From Cyanobacteria bacterium SZAS LIN-3 (GTDB lineage Bacteria; Cyanobacteriota; Vampirovibrionia; Obscuribacterales; Obscuribacteraceae): a stretch of DNA of 53,079 bases. The notes under the pieces were generated by a model. It was given only the letters and a program-made list of their open reading frames with translations, was not told the DNA's origin and did not search any database. The translations under genes were made by a program, and so were the position numbers. Numbering within the stretch: position 1 is the stretch's first letter; every line of letters starts with the position of its first letter. Shown here piece after piece: positions 43,705 to 52,149 of this stretch. The DNA is taken from positions 1 to 53,079 of the forward strand of contig JAFEAV010000044.1 in NCBI GenBank assembly GCA_018266215.1, written 5' to 3'.

Positions 43705-44553
43705 ATGTCTAAATTTGTACCTGTTGCAAGCTCAGCCCACAATGTCTCAGCCCGACCGACTATGAACTCTTCGTCTAAAGGTGGCTCCGGATTTGATCCT
43801 GAGCTGGCGGCTAAAATCGAGGCCCTGGAAAAACAGCAGGCCTTGCATAAGCGCTGCCCGTCTTGTGGCGCATCGTCTACCAGCCAGCGCCTCACCTGCG
43901 AGAGTTGTGGTAATTACTTTGAACGAGGCGCCGAGGAGACAATCTGGGATAATCCGGCGGCAATTTTTAAAGTTGGTGGCCAGACCGAGGAAGAACAGCA
44001 GCTTGCTGCTCTAAAAAGTTATCTCGTTAAGCGTATAGTGGCCAAGGCGATTGATAGTGTAATTGTCGGCTCTTTGATATTTATGGAGCTTGTCGGTTAT
44101 TTTGGCCTGGCCCGGGGCTTCAACAGCATGCCTCAATACGCGCCCCTGATGCTGAACATTTTGTTCTGGGTGATGCCCGTGCTTGTGCTGGTGACCGTAT
44201 TGGGTTACCAGGCCGCTTTTGAAGCTTCTCCGATTCAGGCCACGCCCGGTAAGCTGGCGATGAGTCTTTATGTGGTTAACGCCGACGGCAAGCAGATGGG
44301 TTCGGAAGCGCTTATTTTCAAGGCTTTTCTCTCCGCTCTTCCGGCTCTTGGTTTTGCCGCCGTCTATCTTTATTTCTTCATGTCCAGGTGGCGTTTCGGC
44401 ATGCAGTTGGACGCTATCTCCACTGCTGTTCTTGCTATTTCAGGCGTTGCTTTCTTTGTCACTTTTCTGTCCCTGCACATTATTCTGGGTGCCGAAAAGA
44501 AACGTCAGACAATTCCTGATCTGCTCTCCGGTACTTTTGTGCAGGAACGCTAA
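43705..44553 (+). CDS. Zinc-ribbon RDD-family membrane protein
   Basis: 282 residues. An N-terminal zinc ribbon (CPSCGASSTSQRLTCESC, residues 52-69) precedes an RDD domain: YLVKRIVAKAIDSVIVGSLI near residue 109-128 begins the first helix with the Arg and Asp of the RDD name, and ATPGKLAMSLYVVNADGKQM near 180-199 is the second family block. Four to five membrane helices follow. RDD proteins are poorly understood; some are ion antiporters. The zinc ribbon would be cytoplasmic. Confidence 0.85.
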   Translation: MSKFVPVASSAHNVSARPTMNSSSKGGSGFDPELAAKIEALEKQQALHKRCPSCGASSTSQRLTCESCGNYFERGAEETIWDNPAAIFKVGGQTEEEQQLAALKSYLVKRIVAKAIDSVIVGSLIFMELVGYFGLARGFNSMPQYAPLMLNILFWVMPVLVLVTVLGYQAAFEASPIQATPGKLAMSLYVVNADGKQMGSEALIFKAFLSALPALGFAAVYLYFFMSRWRFGMQLDAISTAVLAISGVAFFVTFLSLHIILGAEKKRQTIPDLLSGTFVQER

Positions 44554-44630
44554 TCCGGTTTACGGCTTACCCTCACAGAACTGCTGTCGTCGAGGTAATA
44601 CTACCGCAGCTAGTATAAAAATGTAAAAAT

Positions 44631-44667
44631 GAGATGGGGAGGGATTAGCTCCCCATCTCGAGTTTTT
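44631..44667 (+). terminator. Two-way terminator between RDD and DUF218 genes
   Basis: GAGATGGGGAG pairs perfectly with CTCCCCATCTC around a seven-base loop and is followed by GAGTTTTTG on the plus strand and ATTTTTAC on the minus strand, so it can end both convergent genes. Confidence 0.88.
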
Positions 44668-44690
44668 GCCGGCATGGAAGCCATAGATAC

Positions 44691-45335
44691 TCAACCTTTG
44701 AAGGAGTTGAGGCGGCGCAGGCGGCGGTACGGAGGCTTGCCTTTTTCGAGCAGGCGTTTGACTACAGCCGGCAGGTCGCCCGGATTGATGCCCTGGAAAA
44801 AGGCGTTCGTCCAGTCGATACCTCCTTTTTCGTTGGCTCCGCGAATCTGATCGTCGGAGGCTACTGCGCAGGGGTAGGGAATGATTTCCCATTTGTCCCC
44901 CAGCGCGCCGTGGAAAGATGCCAGGGCGCGCGTTGTGTGAAACGGTGACGTGACCAGATAGAGACGGCGAGGCGTCAGTCCGTGCAGGTAGCGGACCGAG
45001 GTGAGGATGGCATTACCGATGGTGTCACGGGATTGGCCTTCCTGCAGGATGTGTCGGGAGGGAATGCCGCTCTTTTTGAGAATCTCGGCCATGAGGGCCG
45101 CTTCCGTTTTGAGCTTGGCCCTTTTGGCCGGTGTTTCCTCCTTGCGTCCGTCGCCGGAGACAATGATGGTCATGTGTTGGCCGGTCTGAGCCAGCGACTG
45201 CGCCAGAGCCTGGTACAGTTCGATGGCCGCGACCGCCCTTAAATGAGTGGTTTCGCTGGCGGTGCCGTCAGCGGCTATGCCTGAGCCCAGGCAAACGGTG
45301 ACGACAGCCCCAACGGAGGGGGCGTTTTTGGACAC
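44691..45335 (-). CDS. DUF218 (YdcF/SanA-like) protein
   Basis: 214 residues, GTG start with GGAG about 15 bases upstream. DUF218 features are TVCLGSGIA near residue 13, HLRAVAAIELYQALAQ near 31-46, TIIVSGDGR near 55, the LQEGQSRDTIGNAILTSVRY helix near 97-116 (usual E-x-S-x-x-T-x-N pattern) and LYLVTSPFHTTRA near 124-136 (usual ValTSxxHxxRA). No membrane helix, so cytoplasmic, unlike SanA. Some members act in envelope or polysaccharide processes; the substrate is unknown. Confidence 0.85.
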   Translation of the reverse strand: MSKNAPSVGAVVTVCLGSGIAADGTASETTHLRAVAAIELYQALAQSLAQTGQHMTIIVSGDGRKEETPAKRAKLKTEAALMAEILKKSGIPSRHILQEGQSRDTIGNAILTSVRYLHGLTPRRLYLVTSPFHTTRALASFHGALGDKWEIIPYPCAVASDDQIRGANEKGGIDWTNAFFQGINPGDLPAVVKRLLEKGKPPYRRLRRLNSFKG

Positions 45336-45469
45336 GTTGGTATTCTTCTACTCCTTTCTTTTTGCCGATTTGCTGCCGGCAACCGGGGGCTGAGCTGCAG
45401 CAAAGCCACAGCCCAGGCCCAAGGTCCGGCAGATGCTCAAATCGGCGAATGCAGATTTACTGCTGCTTA

Positions 45470-46882
45470 TCAGGGGGCGATTTCGCGCAGAATCTCCACA
45501 CGCAGATGCGGGAAGACCGCGCGCAGGAACGCTGCCGCCGCTTCCAGCTGTTCGATCGTCGGGCGGTAGGTGCCGGAGTTGGCCGAGAGCCAGATGGTGC
45601 CCTCGGCGTCCTTCCACATTTCACCGGCGAAGATGACGTCCGGAGCGTAGCCGCTCATCAGGACGTGCTTGCTCAAGATCCAGTCGAGCAGCTTGGCGCC
45701 GACCGAGATGCGAGCGAGGATGATGCTGCGTCTGGTCAGGACGATGTTGTACTTGTTGGCGGAAGAAGCGCTGTGGGTGCGCAACATGTCGTAGACATCG
45801 CGTTCGGAGAAAGCAATGTCGTCCGCCCGGATCTCGCTGAAGTCCCTGGCCAGGACATGCCGGATGGCGGCGACGACCGGCCGACTGAAGAGCACTGCCT
45901 TCTTCAGGCGTGTGCTCCAGCTGGGCTTGGCCTGGGGGAAGGGCTTGAGCGTTTCGCTCAGGAAGCTCTCCGACTTGACGCGGTCCTGCGTGCCTTCGAA
46001 GAAGGCATGAGTGCCGCCGCCAAGCTGTCGGATCCAGGTGCCCAGCATGGAAGTCCGCGCCACCTGGATGCGGATGTCTTTCTCGTACACCACATCTTCG
46101 GGCAGAGCCGGTGCCACTTCCCGCTTGCGTTGCGCGATTTTCTGATCGCGGTTGCTGATCTTGCCGGAGGTGAAGGCAAGAAGCCGGGCCATGAACTTGT
46201 TTTTCTTGGCGGCCGGTTGCAGCTTGCGCTCGGCGTGGCGGCAGAAGGTCCAGGCCTCGGCTTTCATGATCTGCCAGGCGTGACGCTCGACCGATGACGG
46301 GGTGGTGCGAATCCACTCCAGGTCGATGGTCTGCCCTTCGTACTTGAGCTCGTTTTGCAGCAAGTAGGCCAGCATCGCCTTGGGCATGTAGATGGAGCTG
46401 AGCTTGCGCTTGCCCGCGCTGAATCCGGCGTCTTCCATGACGCGCAGATTGGCGTTGACGCAGGTCCAGTACTTGTTGCCGTGGTGCACCTTCATGGCCG
46501 CGCGCAGTCGTTCGACGGCCCCGGCGGGAAGGTTCTTGAAGCGCAGGAGAATGCCGGATTGAGCCCATTCGCGCGTGTCTTCGATGACCGAAGGAGCACG
46601 GCGCAGGGATTTGCCGGCAAACTTCTGATAGCCGCCATTGCCGTCGGGCACGACCAGATAGGCGTTGGGGATGCCGAAGCCGATGAAGACTTCGTCGCGG
46701 CCGCTGAAGACCGAGGGGATGTGGAAGACCTTGAGGTCCGCCACGGTGCGTTCACGCACCGTCGAGGCGTCGACCACGTTCGGCACGTTCGCGTTGCCAA
46801 AGAGAAATTCCGGACGGCGTTCGAAATGGGCGGCGTAGCCCTGGTTTTCGGTGCGGTTGGACGTTACTGTATTGGTTGCCAT
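45470..46882 (-). CDS. Orphan 470-residue protein linked to an MFS transporter
   Basis: No family recognised. It has no signal peptide or membrane helix. The first 90 residues contain an aromatic and Gly-rich beta segment (IPSVFSGRDEVFIGFGIPNA). The middle is strongly basic and helical (AERKLQPAAKKNKFMARLLA, RDQKIAQRKREV), which could bind nucleic acid or membranes. The C-terminus has YNIVLTRRSIILARI then DVIFAGEMWKDAEGTIWLS and NSGTYRPTIEQLEAA. An AGE ... NxSGxYxP pattern of this kind occurs, as far as I recall, in C-terminal domains of uncharacterised effectors. It starts 23 bases after the transporter stop, so the two are co-transcribed; it may make or modify the exported compound. Confidence 0.65.
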   Translation of the reverse strand: MATNTVTSNRTENQGYAAHFERRPEFLFGNANVPNVVDASTVRERTVADLKVFHIPSVFSGRDEVFIGFGIPNAYLVVPDGNGGYQKFAGKSLRRAPSVIEDTREWAQSGILLRFKNLPAGAVERLRAAMKVHHGNKYWTCVNANLRVMEDAGFSAGKRKLSSIYMPKAMLAYLLQNELKYEGQTIDLEWIRTTPSSVERHAWQIMKAEAWTFCRHAERKLQPAAKKNKFMARLLAFTSGKISNRDQKIAQRKREVAPALPEDVVYEKDIRIQVARTSMLGTWIRQLGGGTHAFFEGTQDRVKSESFLSETLKPFPQAKPSWSTRLKKAVLFSRPVVAAIRHVLARDFSEIRADDIAFSERDVYDMLRTHSASSANKYNIVLTRRSIILARISVGAKLLDWILSKHVLMSGYAPDVIFAGEMWKDAEGTIWLSANSGTYRPTIEQLEAAAAFLRAVFPHLRVEILREIAP

Positions 46883-46905
46883 ATCAATGTTTCCTCCGGG
46901 AGGTT

Positions 46906-48279
46906 TCAGTCGTGCTCTTCCGAGATGCGCCGGGTGTCTTCGTCGAGATGCTTGGCGCCGGCCAGCCAGACGATGCCGCCGACCAGTACAAGCAGTGAGA
47001 CAACCAGGAACGCGATCGTCATGTTGTTGCCGGCCGCGTCGGTGATGGCACCGATAGCCAGCGGAGAGAGCACGTCACCGAGCAAGTGGATGACCAGGAT
47101 GTTGAGCGCAAAAGCGCTGGCACGGTGGTGCGGTGCTACGACGTTGGCCAGGGCTGTGTTGCTCGGTCCGGTGTTGAGGAAGAGACCGAAGCAGGTGAGG
47201 AAGACGAAGACCCAGGCCAGGGGGAAAGGCGCATAGAGCATGCCCAGGGTGAGCGGGAAGGCGATGATCATCGCCCAGCCCGAGACCGTGAAGTAGGAGC
47301 CCTTGAGCTTGGTGCGCAGCTTGTCGGCCATGTAGCCGCCGATGAGGGTGGCCGAAAGCCCGGAAACCACGAGGATGGCACCGAAGATCAAGTTGACCTG
47401 GGCCAGGTCGCCGGCGTGGCGATACTCGTGGAAGTAGGTCGGCATCCAGAATCCGATGCCGCCGATGGCGAATGTCATCGCCGTCATGGCGATGGTGTTG
47501 GCGCGGAAGGACTTGTTGGCCCAGAACTTCCTGTACAACTGCCAGGTGGACTCGCCTTTGGGGGCGGGCCTGTTGGTCAGGGACCTGGCTCTGGCAGCGG
47601 CATCGGCGGCGACAGCGCGCGGGTCGCGCATGAAGAGGCAGATGGCGGCGAGCAAGATGCCGGGCGGCAGGACCAGGTAGAAGGCCCAGTTCCAGGAGAG
47701 GCCGGCGCTGAGGACCAGTCCGCCCATGACGAAGCCCAGGGCCGATCCGACCGGAATAGCCAGATAGAACCAACTGAGCACGGAGCCACGTTTCTCCACC
47801 GGGTAGTAATCGGACAGGATGCTGGGAGCCAGCGGACCGTAAGCCGCTTCACCGAAGCCGACGAAGCAGCGAGTCAGAAGCAGTGCACCGAATGTGGTGG
47901 CTAGTCCCGAGGCGCCGCTGGCCAGGCTCCAGACTGTGATGCCTGCTGCTATCAGCCACCAGCGCTTGATTGGCAGAGCGCTGAGGACGGGAGAAAAGAG
48001 CATGTAGCTGACCATGAAGGCCATACCCAGCAAGCCCACAAGCGCGTTCTCGGGGTTGGAGCCCAGGATGCGGGTGAGGATGTCGAGCAAAAATCCGATC
48101 ACACCGGAGTGCTGCGGATTGGCAAGCAGAGTCTCTTTGATCTGAGGAACCACGGCCGACAGAACCTGTCGGTCGATGTAGTTGAAGAGATTGATGACGA
48201 CCAGAAGGATGAGAGCCGCACGCGCGCCGGGCACGGTGGTGGCTGGTCCAGAGTCGCCAGGTGTCTTTTTGTCTGACAT
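46906..48279 (-). CDS. Spinster-like MFS transporter
   Basis: 457 residues from the ATG at 48279 (GGAG upstream); longer starts are unsupported. Twelve membrane helices. The first helix region LLVVINLFNYIDRQVLSAVV is the spinster/sphingosine-1-phosphate transporter pattern with NYxDR, and the GFGEAAYGPLAPSILSDYYP block near 152 follows the family. A long loop near 75-85 (ILGSNPENAL) is unusual. It may export a lipid, drug or organic acid; substrate unknown. It starts a two-gene unit with the orphan protein and has a 420-base leader region rich in RNA structure. Confidence 0.88.
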   Translation of the reverse strand: MSDKKTPGDSGPATTVPGARAALILLVVINLFNYIDRQVLSAVVPQIKETLLANPQHSGVIGFLLDILTRILGSNPENALVGLLGMAFMVSYMLFSPVLSALPIKRWWLIAAGITVWSLASGASGLATTFGALLLTRCFVGFGEAAYGPLAPSILSDYYPVEKRGSVLSWFYLAIPVGSALGFVMGGLVLSAGLSWNWAFYLVLPPGILLAAICLFMRDPRAVAADAAARARSLTNRPAPKGESTWQLYRKFWANKSFRANTIAMTAMTFAIGGIGFWMPTYFHEYRHAGDLAQVNLIFGAILVVSGLSATLIGGYMADKLRTKLKGSYFTVSGWAMIIAFPLTLGMLYAPFPLAWVFVFLTCFGLFLNTGPSNTALANVVAPHHRASAFALNILVIHLLGDVLSPLAIGAITDAAGNNMTIAFLVVSLLVLVGGIVWLAGAKHLDEDTRRISEEHD

Positions 48280-48555
48280 AGATTGCTCCAGTTGTTGGAA
48301 CTGTTTTCTAGAACTAGAACGGAGTCGAGCGCCCATGGCTGCAATCGGTGAGAAAGCAGAGAGGCGGCCGGAGGGTGTGGTGGTGTTATCTAGAAGTTTT
48401 CTTTGGGAACAGAGACGAGGTTAGTTGTTGAGGACCTGAGACTAGGCGCGCGGAGATTTAGATCTCAAGACAGGTTTCTTTTTAGTAACGTCAGAGAGAT
48501 TTAAATGCTTCAATCTCAGCTGATTAGAAACAGAGCAAGAGAGTTTTAAAGGCAG

Positions 48556-48605
48556 ACCGGAGCACTTGTCTACCCCTTCCTTAGTGCTGCTTTATCCTCT
48601 CCGGT
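48556..48605 (-). ncRNA. Bulged stem-loop in MFS transporter leader
   Basis: On the minus strand ACCGGAG (48605-48599) and GCACU (48587-48583) pair continuously with AGUGCUCCGGU (48566-48556), leaving an 11-base purine-rich bulge on one side and a 16-base A/G-rich loop (AAGGAAGGGG). Large asymmetric purine bulges are common in ligand- or protein-binding RNAs; no family recognised. Confidence 0.4.
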
Positions 48606-48667
48606 GGGCAAATTTCTTCTCTCCCCGCGTCTAGCTAAGCTCGCGTGAGCGCTCTCGGTCGGGGCTG

Positions 48668-48686
48668 ATGTTATACGATATAACAT
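48668..48686. promoter_or_regulatory. Operator-like dyad
   Basis: ATGTTATA and TATAACAT flank CGA: a perfect 8-base inverted repeat, AT-rich, directly downstream of a terminator and upstream of the MFS operon leader. This is the form and place of a TetR- or GntR-type operator. No regulator gene of that type is in the window. Confidence 0.45.
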
Positions 48687-48699
48687 AGTGTAATTGGTC

Positions 48700-48769
48700 A
48701 AAAAAATCAGAGCCCGGACCCGGTAAGACGCCACCACTTATGGTGTCGTTCAAACCGGGCCCGGGACTC
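48700..48769 (-). terminator. Terminator of the small membrane protein transcript
   Basis: On the minus strand GAGUCCCGG-GCCCGGU pairs with ACCGGGU-CCGGGCUC over 16 pairs, capped by an inner ACCA/UGGU stem, followed by TTTTTTT. A second perfect hairpin AAAAGACC-TCCC-GGTCTTTT (48793-48774) stands between it and the stop codon. Confidence 0.9.
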
Positions 48770-48803
48770 CGCTAAAAGACCGGGAGGTCTTTTAAGGGGC
48801 TGT

Positions 48804-49214
48804 TTACTTCTTGTTCTTCATGCGCACGGGCAGCCAGGTGCGACCCTTCCAGGGGATCTGACCGGTGAGCGTGGCTGCGGTGAAGCAGATGGCCATGGCC
48901 ACGAAAGCGGCGGTGGAAGCGCTGGAGACCACCAGGACCGAGCTGAAGAGCAGGCCGGCGATCTTGAGTGCGATCGCGCCGGAAGCCCAGAACGAGGCGT
49001 ACTGGATGAAGCGCCCGGTCTGCACCAGGTTGAAGATGGAGCGGGCCTGCACGGTCACGAAGACGCCGCCGGCGACGGCAGCGGTCGAGACCAGAGCGGC
49101 AATCAGGACACCGGGCAGAAGCGAGCCGGCGGCGATGTGCGCGCCGAGGCCCAGGCCCAGAGCGATGAGTGACGAGGCGAAGAAGTAGAGGATGACCTTG
49201 ATCAGGTGTGACAT
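48804..49214 (-). CDS. Small membrane protein of unknown function
   Basis: 136 residues. Four hydrophobic segments: about 5-22 (VILYFFASSLIALGLGLG), 32-51, 73-95 and 101-118. The C-terminus is basic (WKGRTWLPVRMKNKK). No family recognised. AGGA precedes the ATG, with a CCGGGAAATTCCCGG palindrome just upstream in the leader. The HAD gene upstream ends with its own terminator, so this is likely a separate or reduced transcript. Confidence 0.6.
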   Translation of the reverse strand: MSHLIKVILYFFASSLIALGLGLGAHIAAGSLLPGVLIAALVSTAAVAGGVFVTVQARSIFNLVQTGRFIQYASFWASGAIALKIAGLLFSSVLVVSSASTAAFVAMAICFTAATLTGQIPWKGRTWLPVRMKNKK

Positions 49215-49251
49215 GTTTTTTTCCTATCCGGGAATTTCCCGGTCTAAGTCG

Positions 49252-49283
49252 AAAAAAGTGGGTCGGCTTTTCAGTCGACCCAC
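49252..49283 (-). terminator. Terminator of HAD phosphatase gene
   Basis: GTGGGTCG pairs perfectly with CGACCCAC around a ten-base loop and is followed by TTTTTT on the minus strand, 22 bases after the HAD stop. Confidence 0.88.
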
Positions 49284-49305
49284 CGATTGGATTTGCTCGC
49301 CGGCA

Positions 49306-50157
49306 TCAGGCGCGCTTGCGGCGCTTCTTGCAGGCTTCGCAGCTGGCGTGCAGTTCGGCGGGCTTGCCGTCTTCGCTGCCGGTAGCCATCTTGCGACGAC
49401 GGAGGAGGCGCTTGATGGCGCGCTCTTCGGCATCCCGCCAGTCGGTGACCTGGAAGGTCGTGAAACCGGTGTTTTCGGGAAGCTTGTCACCGTTCTTGCT
49501 GAGCGAGGACTCGAGCGGCAGGAAGATGAAGTTGGTCTTCGACAGGCAAACGCCGTCCGAGCGAATGCTGTTGCCGATGAAGGCCGAGTAGTGCGGATCG
49601 ATGTTGTAGTCTTCGATCGCTTCGGCGACGAGTTCGGCCTTGCCTTCGCGCAGGGTGATGATCGTTTCGTCGAAAACGGCATCCAGTCCGCCCTGGCGAA
49701 TCTTGTACTTCTGCACTTCGCGGTCACCGACGGTGACTGCGATCAGCTTGAAGTTGTGCTGCGCGCGGGTCAGAACCTGCAGCGCATGCGGGAAGAGTTC
49801 CGGCTTGCGGAAGAACGGCGCGTTGCCGATACGTTCCAGGACCGGCAGGATATCAGCACGCGGTTCGAGCTTGTGCTCGGCGCAGAGGTGATGATAGGTC
49901 TCGACGATGCCTTCGGGGAAGCGTTCGCGTTCGAAGCCACGGTGCGGCATGCTGCCGTAGTAGATGTCGCCCAGGGCCTTCTTGGAGGTCTCCTTGGGGA
50001 CGCCGAGCAGTTCCATTACCGTGGCGAATTCCTCGAATGCTCCGTCGAAGTAAGGCTGGCAGAGCATCGCGGTACCGTCGATGTCGACAAAGAGAGCGGC
50101 GATCTTGCCGCCGGGGCAACACATGTTGCGGTCTGCGCTGTGACAGGGTGTGGTCAT
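49306..50157 (-). CDS. HAD-superfamily hydrolase
   Basis: 283 residues from the ATG at 50157 (AAGGGA upstream). Motif I is ALFVDIDGTAML near residue 21-32, with both catalytic Asp residues and DGT. The cap follows (AFEEFATVMELLGVP). Motif II lies in LIAVTVGDREVQKYK near 143, motif III Lys in LREGKAELVAEA near 170 and motif IV in AFIGNSIRSDG near 191. The pattern is that of haloacid dehalogenase phosphatases with a helical cap. The C-terminus has a Cys pair (CEACKKRRKRA), basic and perhaps metal binding. Substrate unknown. The leader upstream is structured. Confidence 0.88.
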   Translation of the reverse strand: MTTPCHSADRNMCCPGGKIAALFVDIDGTAMLCQPYFDGAFEEFATVMELLGVPKETSKKALGDIYYGSMPHRGFERERFPEGIVETYHHLCAEHKLEPRADILPVLERIGNAPFFRKPELFPHALQVLTRAQHNFKLIAVTVGDREVQKYKIRQGGLDAVFDETIITLREGKAELVAEAIEDYNIDPHYSAFIGNSIRSDGVCLSKTNFIFLPLESSLSKNGDKLPENTGFTTFQVTDWRDAEERAIKRLLRRRKMATGSEDGKPAELHASCEACKKRRKRA

Positions 50158-50511
50158 AAATATTTCCCTTCTTGTTGGGCACGCGGGAGTCATAGGAGCT
50201 TCCTGCGTGGGTGGGTAAAAATAACCGATCGAGAAGACGGGCAGTCATCCTGGACCTGAAGAGTCGCGCAACTCAAATGCAAGAGTTGCTCAAAATTCGG
50301 GCGCGCGGGATGTGTCTTTTGATGCGATTGAACTGAAGTGTTGTTTGGTTAGAAATGGGGTATAGATCTTCTTCCTAAAGCATTGGAAGAAGGACAGTAA
50401 ATAGTTCCCCGACATATCTCTCTTTATGTGAGGGAGCTTTAAGTGCTTGGCAACCGCCCGTAAACACTGTGCTAGCTAGCGCTTGCAGGCGATTGCCAGA
50501 TGATCAGGCGA
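50158..50511. other. Structured gap between HAD and ClpB-like genes
   Basis: Minus-strand RNA structures in order: GGCAAUCGCC with GGCGGUUGCC (50497-50449, ten pairs, one sense-only U-G), CUUCUUCC-GGAAGAAG (50392-50368), GCAACUC-GAGUUGC (50289-50268), and CACGC/GCGTG around the HAD ribosome-site region. The first is likely the 3' end of the ClpB-like transcript; the rest form the HAD leader. No gene seen. Confidence 0.5.
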
Positions 50512-52149
50512 TTAGCGGTAGATGGCGTTGACCCGAATCACCCAGGTGCTTTCCTTGCCGTCCTTGCCCTCCACCTGCTCGAGCAGAAGTACGCCCTCCT
50601 GCATGTAGCGCATTGTGTTGACCGGCTTGTCGGTGTGGGGATTGTAGGATTCGTTCACCTTGCTGATGCCGGTCAGGTCGCGAATAGCGGCCAGCGAGCT
50701 GTGCACGTCCGAGACCTTGATCGGCAGTTCGGTCGCCGACTTGGCTGCGCCCTGGTAGATTTTCCAGAACCAGTAGGCATTGGAGACTTTCGACCAGAGC
50801 AGCTTGTGAGCCTCCGCCGTCATGAAGGTCTTCTGCACCTCATCCAGGTCGTTGGCGGCGCCACCAAGTTTCTTGGAGAGCGTGCCAATTTCTTTGCCGA
50901 AGTAGATGGTTTTCTGCGACAGATGCTTATCACCGGCCGTTTCGACGAGCTTGGTCTCGATCAAGTCCCGCAGTTGCTGCAGCGGTGAAGGCTGCTTGTA
51001 TTTGACTTCCACAGGTTCGGGCTTGTTTTCGCGCACCTGAGAGGGTTTGGGTGGTTGTCCCTGACCCTTGCCCAGCTCGAAAGTCAGACGTCCGCCCTCG
51101 TCCACCCCGATCAGCACGAGATCCTGTCCGGCGATGGTTTTCTTCTCCAGCTCGCCGCCGAGGGCATCGATCACTTCGCGCTCGATGATCTGTTTGACTT
51201 CGGCTACACCGCCGTCGTTTCGCAGCGTCAGGGCGAGAATGTGAGGAGTGACCTCGTCCTTGAATTTTACTTCGAACCAGTCCGGAGCGGGCAGGCCGGA
51301 GCAGATGCGATCCTGGACGAAGCCCAGCTCCATGGAGACAAGCTCCTGCAGCTGGTTCTGGGTGAGCGGTGCGAAGATGACCGTCTCATCCAGGCGCTTG
51401 AGAAATTCGGGGCGGAAGTGCTTGCGTAGCTCTTTGTGCACGACCTGGGCGACATCGTCCTCAGTCGGCTGGGTTGCTTCCTTGACGGCGAAGCCGATCG
51501 AACGGCCGAATTGCTCCAGTTGTTCCATACCCAGGTTGCTGGTGAGGAAGAAGATGCAATCGGTGAAGTCGGTTTCGACGTTGTTGGCCAGACGAATCTT
51601 GCCCTTGTCGAAGATCGCCAGCAGCACGTCCTTGAGCGAGGTGTGCGCCTTTTCGATCTCATCGAGGAGGATGACGGTGATTGGAACTTTCGAACCCTTG
51701 CGTGAAGCGACAAGATTTTGTCGGGCAAGAAGAGCGGTGGGCGCCTTGCCGTCTTTCTTGCCGCCGGAAGAATTGTCGTCATCGCCTTTGCCGGGAGGGC
51801 TGTCGAAGCCGACGTAGGACGGAGGCGCGCCGAGCAGGCGTGAGACCTCATGACCGTGCTGGTATTCGGCGCAGTCGACGCGCACGAGTGCTTCGACGTC
51901 TCCGTGCAGTGAGAGGGCTGTGGTCTCGGCGGTGAGGGTCTTGCCTGTGCGCGATTTGCCGATCAGGAGTGCTTTGTAGACGGGGCCGCGCTTGTTGCGC
52001 AGGGGATTGCCGGCGCGGCGTTTGGCTCTTGCTGCTGCCCGCTTGGCTCCTTCCTGGCCGATCATGCGGCTGTCCAGAACTTTGATAAAACCGAGTTCTT
52101 GCGAACTCTTCTCTTCGGTATTCAGGCGGGTTGTTTCTATGTTGCTCAT
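50512..52149 (-). CDS. ClpB/ClpX-like AAA+ ATPase, single ring
   Basis: 545 residues from the ATG at 52149. A single AAA_2 module like the second ring of ClpB: Walker A LLIGKSRTGKTLTAET near residue 63, a pore loop PPSYVGFDSPPGKG near 109-122 (usually PPGYVGYD), Walker B ITVILLDEIEKAHTSLKDVL near 154 and sensor 1 CIFFLTSNLGMEQ near 192. An acidic Gly/Lys insert (GDDDNSSGGKKDGK) follows the pore loop. HFRPEFLKRLDETVIFAPLT near 238 carries the arginine finger and the C-terminal Clp domain follows. It lacks the N-domain, first ring and coiled coil of ClpB, and has an extra C-terminal 200 residues of unknown fold. Probably a specialised unfoldase. Confidence 0.85.
   Translation of the reverse strand: MSNIETTRLNTEEKSSQELGFIKVLDSRMIGQEGAKRAAARAKRRAGNPLRNKRGPVYKALLIGKSRTGKTLTAETTALSLHGDVEALVRVDCAEYQHGHEVSRLLGAPPSYVGFDSPPGKGDDDNSSGGKKDGKAPTALLARQNLVASRKGSKVPITVILLDEIEKAHTSLKDVLLAIFDKGKIRLANNVETDFTDCIFFLTSNLGMEQLEQFGRSIGFAVKEATQPTEDDVAQVVHKELRKHFRPEFLKRLDETVIFAPLTQNQLQELVSMELGFVQDRICSGLPAPDWFEVKFKDEVTPHILALTLRNDGGVAEVKQIIEREVIDALGGELEKKTIAGQDLVLIGVDEGGRLTFELGKGQGQPPKPSQVRENKPEPVEVKYKQPSPLQQLRDLIETKLVETAGDKHLSQKTIYFGKEIGTLSKKLGGAANDLDEVQKTFMTAEAHKLLWSKVSNAYWFWKIYQGAAKSATELPIKVSDVHSSLAAIRDLTGISKVNESYNPHTDKPVNTMRYMQEGVLLLEQVEGKDGKESTWVIRVNAIYR

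Larger units (their letters stand above)
48280..48803. other. Leader and control region upstream of MFS transporter
   Basis: No gene is seen. From its upstream end it holds two hairpins of the preceding transcript's terminator, an operator-like dyad, a large bulged stem (48556-48605) and smaller GAGATT/AATCTC and GAGAT/ATCTC hairpins. CAGTT-CCAAC-AACTG next to the start could partly cover the GGAG ribosome site. Confidence 0.5.

Noticed and set aside
45348..45617. Minus-strand frame of 89 codons between the DUF218 and orphan genes
   Set aside because: Overlaps the 3' end of the orphan gene, lacks a ribosome site and has biased composition.
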